The position numbers and the translations under genes were made by a program. The notes beneath the pieces were generated by a model. The model was not told the DNA's origin. It did no database searches and saw only the letters and a list, made by a program, of their open reading frames with translations. Positions 13,265 through 15,334 of a stretch of DNA of 15,334 nt are shown piece after piece (the first letter of the stretch is position 1; each line of letters opens with the position of its first letter). Origin of the DNA: Candidatus Rifleibacteriota bacterium (GTDB taxonomy: Bacteria; Riflebacteria; Ozemobacteria; Ozemobacterales; Ozemobacteraceae); NCBI GenBank assembly GCA_029564115.1, contig JAKQQP010000031.1, positions 1 through 15,334 of the forward strand, in the 5' to 3' direction.

Positions 13265-13280
13265 CAGACTAGCTAGTCTG
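13265..13280. repeat. 16-bp perfect palindrome CAGACTAGCTAGTCTG
   Basis: A perfect dyad centred on AGCT with two CTAG cores. It lies after the phased GTTCA repeats. The shorter palindrome GTCTAGAC (13605..13612) is at the equivalent place in module B. Such a dyad is a typical site for a dimeric DNA-binding protein. Confidence 0.6.
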
Positions 13281-13444
13281 CCTTGGTTGTTTTGCTGTTG
13301 TTCATGATTGGCAGCCAGTTCTGTTTTGAGCTTAAGAAGGTGGCGGCCGGAAAACTTGAAGCCTCTGTTAACGAAGTTTTACTTCGTTCAACGTCGTTTA
13401 ACGTCGTTAAACTACCGCCGTTTTTTATCTGCCCGGATTTTTCA

Positions 13445-13485
13445 GAAGACGTTGCAACCCTTTGCATTGCGTTGCAACGTCTTCA
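13445..13485. repeat. phased TTGCAW repeats within a 13-bp inverted repeat, module A
   Basis: TTGCAA (13452), TTGCAT (13462) and TTGCAA (13472) are spaced exactly 10 bases apart. The outer two lie in perfect inverted arms GAAGACGTTGCAA and TTGCAACGTCTTC. Confidence 0.75.
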
Positions 13486-13572
13486 TACTTAGGTTTAAGA
13501 GCTCATCCAGTCACGTAAGGGAAGCTGAACGCCGCAGCATCGGCAGGGATTCCAACGCAGACCAAAAAAGAT

Positions 13573-13612
13573 TGTCCGGACCCGTTCGGATGTGTTCGGA
13601 TATTGTCTAGAC
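13573..13612 (+). repeat. phased GT(T/C)CGGA repeats, module B
   Basis: TGTCCGGA (13573), CGTTCGGA (13583), TGTTCGGA (13593) and a diverged TTGTCTAG (13604) follow one another at 10 to 11 base spacing, ending in the palindrome GTCTAGAC. Confidence 0.7.
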
Positions 13613-13763
13613 TTCATTGGCGGTGGCGGCCGCAGATATGCACTACCCTCTTCTGCCGCTGCCTTTGCAGCTCCAGCATTTTATTTTGCCCTCGCAGAAA
13701 GAGCATCTTTTATCGCCGACCACATTGCCTGTATCACGACCTGGCCTGATTTTTTAGAAGGCT

Positions 13764-13818
13764 TTGCAATCCTTTGCATTACTTTGCAAGGAGTCTATGA
13801 CACTTGTAAACTTTGCAA
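13764..13818 (+). repeat. phased TTGCAW repeats, module B
   Basis: TTGCAA (13764), TTGCAT (13774) and TTGCAA (13784) are spaced exactly 10 bases apart, and another TTGCAA lies at 13813, about three turns on. The array is preceded by GATTTTTTAGAAG, as in module A, 312 bases away. Confidence 0.7.
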
Positions 13819-14091
13819 AACAGGACTTTTAGTAAGACGCTTTTGATTAGGGAATCTCTTCTTCATTGACGGTGGGCGGTAATTGATGTTTGCCGGTCAA
13901 AGCGCCAGGGTTGAAATCAAAAGAAGACTTCAGAAGCCTGCATTGAAAAAGAATTGCATTCTATCACTGCCATTAAACGGCAAAGAGTTTACGCGATACT
14001 GCGACCGATTGAACGGTTGCTCAAAAATAATTCTTTGCAGCTGAGGAATTTTTCATTATCATCTATTAAAACACTATAAATAGAGGTCGAT

Positions 14092-14298
14092 GTGGCGGGG
14101 TTAACTTTAAAACAGCTTGAGAATACCATATTGGGTATAAACGCTCAGGACGCAGATATTTTGCGTTTTGCATCAGATCTCGAAATAAAAAAGACATCGC
14201 AGGTGTCTGTTATTAAATGTAAACCAGAGATCTTAAATTCAAATTTGCAGTCGGTAACTGGTGATCAGGTTCTTTTACTTCGACAACGGCATATTTAG
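14092..14298 (+). CDS. unknown small protein, 68 residues
   Basis: I do not recognise this protein. It starts at a GTG with AGAGGTC just ahead. An N-terminal helix (LTLKQLENTILGINAQDADILRFASDLEI) is followed by a strand-rich end (SQVSVIKCKPE, DQVLLLRQRHI). It opens a group of four plus-strand small genes in AT-richer DNA than the replication genes. Its length and unusual start keep confidence moderate. Confidence 0.5.
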   Translation: MAGLTLKQLENTILGINAQDADILRFASDLEIKKTSQVSVIKCKPEILNSNLQSVTGDQVLLLRQRHI

Positions 14299-14378
14299 GG
14301 TTTTTTAGTAGCATGCAACTTCTATTTGCCAAAAACTTTAGTAACGGTTTAGTTAATTACAAAGATTAGGAGAAAAAG

Positions 14379-14735
14379 ATGCCAAATCCAGGGTGGGAAA
14401 CTATAAAATTAGCTTGTGGTTGGGCAAAAGATAATCTTCCGACCTTCATAGCACTGGCAAAAGAAATAAAGGAAATATGTGATGAACTGAAGACGCCTGA
14501 ACTTTTAACCTATGCTGATGTTATTGGTTATGTGACAGAAAACAGTTTTTTGCACATGAATGCCAGAAAAGCTGCGTGTCTTCTGGAAGCAGATACTCCC
14601 GTAAAAATAGCTGTTGTAGTAATGTTTTTAGATCAAGATAACAGACTGATTGAAGGGGTGAGAATGAATGCTAAAGCTATGAACGAAGAGCTTAGAGAAA
14701 CTTTTGGACAAAACCAACTTTTTTTAATTGAATAA
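14379..14735 (+). CDS. unknown protein, 118 residues
   Basis: I do not recognise this protein. It starts at an ATG preceded by TTAGGAGAAAAAG, a strong ribosome binding site. The first 50 residues are helical with several tryptophans and cysteines (GWETIKLACGWAKDNLPTFIALAKEIKEI). The last 50 form a strand-strand-helix-strand pattern: VKIAVVVMFLD, NRLIEGVRM, AKAMNEELRETF, QLFLIE. A similar pattern closes the next gene product, which suggests the two are related in fold or work together. The next gene begins 16 bases later behind AGGAGG, so they are probably one operon. Confidence 0.7.
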   Translation: MPNPGWETIKLACGWAKDNLPTFIALAKEIKEICDELKTPELLTYADVIGYVTENSFLHMNARKAACLLEADTPVKIAVVVMFLDQDNRLIEGVRMNAKAMNEELRETFGQNQLFLIE

Positions 14736-14750
14736 ACAGGAGGAATTCCC

Positions 14751-15053
14751 GTGGTTTTTCCCGTAATATTGCAAATTTTGGCTGGCCTGGCAATTGCTGC
14801 CACCGTGGTTGTTATTGTTTACTTGAAATGGGATGACATTGTTGACTGGTTCATGGGTAGACAAAAGCTTGTTGAAAAAGATAAAGCCCATGTCGCGTTT
14901 GTTGTTAAGGAAAAAATGAATAGCGGAAAATTTACTGTGGTGCAGGGTATCTTTAACAAGAATACGGAAAAAGTTGTAGATGCAAGGAAAATTGAGGCCG
15001 AAGAGCTTGACAGTAAGCTTGAAAGCTGTGAAGAGCTTACAATTTTTCAGTAA
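14751..15053 (+). CDS. unknown membrane-anchored protein, 100 residues
   Basis: A 100-residue protein starting at a GTG with a perfect AGGAGG seven bases ahead. Residues 2 to 25 form one transmembrane helix (VFPVILQILAGLAIAATVVVIVYL), followed by acidic and aromatic KWDDIVDWFMG. The remaining 60 residues form a soluble domain, probably cytoplasmic: AHVAFVVKEKM, KFTVVQGIFN, KVVDARKIEAEELDSKL, ELTIFQ, a strand-strand-helix-strand pattern. Function is unknown. The domain resembles the end of the preceding protein in layout and in positions of Phe, Ala and Leu. Confidence 0.72.
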   Translation: MVFPVILQILAGLAIAATVVVIVYLKWDDIVDWFMGRQKLVEKDKAHVAFVVKEKMNSGKFTVVQGIFNKNTEKVVDARKIEAEELDSKLESCEELTIFQ

Positions 15054-15152
15054 TCCCTTTTATATTCTTCTGGCAATATAAAAGCCAGCTATAGTGCTTT
15101 TTAAATCGGCTGTTGAAATTTGCTGATCACTTCGAAAGCAAGGTGAAGAAAT

Positions 15153-15334
15153 TTGAGCTTAGATAATACCAAGAGAGAACTTTCATTTTTCGGCATGCCC
15201 GAGTCTTTACCCGAAAAGGAGGCTGCGTTAACCCGTTCGCGTCTGATAGCTGCGGCTAATGATCTTATGAAATTTGATGATTCATCAGATTTCTTAATAG
15301 CTGTTGGAACAAAATCTGGCATAAACAAGTTTCT
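15153..15334 (+). CDS. unknown protein, N-terminal fragment
   Basis: The frame is open from a TTG at 15153 to the window edge, giving 60 residues (SLDNTKRELSFFGMPESLP, then EKEAALTRSRLIAAANDLM, then FDDSSDFLIAVGTKSGINKF). AAGGTGAAG lies just ahead of the TTG, which is why I prefer it to the internal ATG at residue 15. The composition looks protein-like, with two predicted helices. It follows the membrane protein after 99 bases and is probably part of the same cargo group. I cannot name it. Confidence 0.5.
   Translation, partial: MSLDNTKRELSFFGMPESLPEKEAALTRSRLIAAANDLMKFDDSSDFLIAVGTKSGINKF

Larger units (their letters stand above)
13194..14091. other. 898-bp stretch without a convincing gene, with two diverged repeat modules
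   Basis: No frame here has a good start, ribosome binding site and protein-like composition. Two similar modules can be traced, about 13200..13490 and 13570..13800. Each has a phased GTTC array, then a CTAG-centred palindrome, then GGTGGCGGCCG (13339..13349; 13622..13632), then GATTTTT(C/T)AGAAG and a phased TTGCAW array. A third degraded trace, CTTCATTGACGGTGGGCGG at about 13861, matches the 13612 segment. The last 100 bases are AT-rich and should contain the promoter of the following small-gene group. Confidence 0.6.

Noticed and set aside
13283..13492. Plus-strand frame of 69 codons over repeat module A, and a similar frame of 84 codons over module B (13592..13846)
   Set aside because: The shared peptide resemblance (PDFxExxAxLCIxLQ) comes from the duplicated DNA arrays, whose 10-bp period is out of phase with codons. 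Starts are non-ATG or lack a ribosome binding site.
13205..13818. CRISPR array
   Set aside because: The repeats are 6 to 8 bp at 10-bp spacing, far shorter than CRISPR repeats, with no spacers and no cas genes in the window.
13194..14091. Integron-type attC recombination sites
   Set aside because: Inverted repeats are present, but I could not find paired RYYYAAC/GTTRRRY core sites in the required arrangement, and the integrase is not an integron type.
15058..15083. AT-rich hairpin TTTTATATT/AATATAAAA as a terminator after the membrane-protein gene
   Set aside because: The stem has little GC and no T tract follows; an overlapping CTGGC/GCCAG hairpin is equally likely, so I do not call a terminator.

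Overview
The left 1.9 kb looks like chromosomal backbone of a Gram-negative-type bacterium that I cannot place further. On the minus strand it has the first codons of an HU/IHF-type DNA-binding protein and a secreted FecR-domain protein. On the plus strand it has a 48-residue zinc-ribbon protein and a class II tRNA-Leu(CAA). Both minus-strand genes have good sigma70-like promoters.

From the 3' end of the tRNA rightwards the window reads as one integrated mobile element whose right end is not reached. A P4-type tyrosine integrase starts 167 bp after the tRNA behind repeated GTGTAAC operator-like motifs, followed by an ORF6N-domain protein and a protein with a CGNR-like zinc finger. A near-consensus promoter then opens a structured leader with an operator-like inverted repeat, an intrinsic terminator and a hairpin that buries a ribosome binding site. 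The leader precedes a tightly overlapping operon: AlpA-like, small helical protein, second AlpA-like, unknown 93-residue protein, and a RepA-type hexameric helicase. After the helicase come about ten copies of an 11-bp iteron (AAGCYGGATTT) in both orientations, then a zinc-finger/Toprim primase. Integrase, AlpA, helicase, iterons and primase next to a tRNA suggest a phage satellite (P4/PICI-like) or an integrative element that replicates after excision. No capsid, terminase, relaxase or conjugation gene is visible.

The primase gene is broken near its 3' end by a 4.2-kb IS21-family transposon (8822..13029) with TG...CA ends, imperfect terminal inverted repeats, 23-bp-spaced internal end repeats and a perfect 7-bp target duplication (TTTTAAA). 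Removing the transposon and one duplication restores a 448-codon frame. Besides IstA and IstB the transposon carries two accessory genes, a treble-clef-like zinc protein and a ParB-like protein, in one overlapping four-gene operon.

Right of the transposon and the primase remnant lie about 900 bp without a convincing gene. This stretch holds two diverged copies of a module with short motifs repeated at one-helical-turn (10 bp) spacing. It ends in an AT-richer group of four small genes of unknown function, one with a membrane anchor and the last running off the window, which I take to be cargo.
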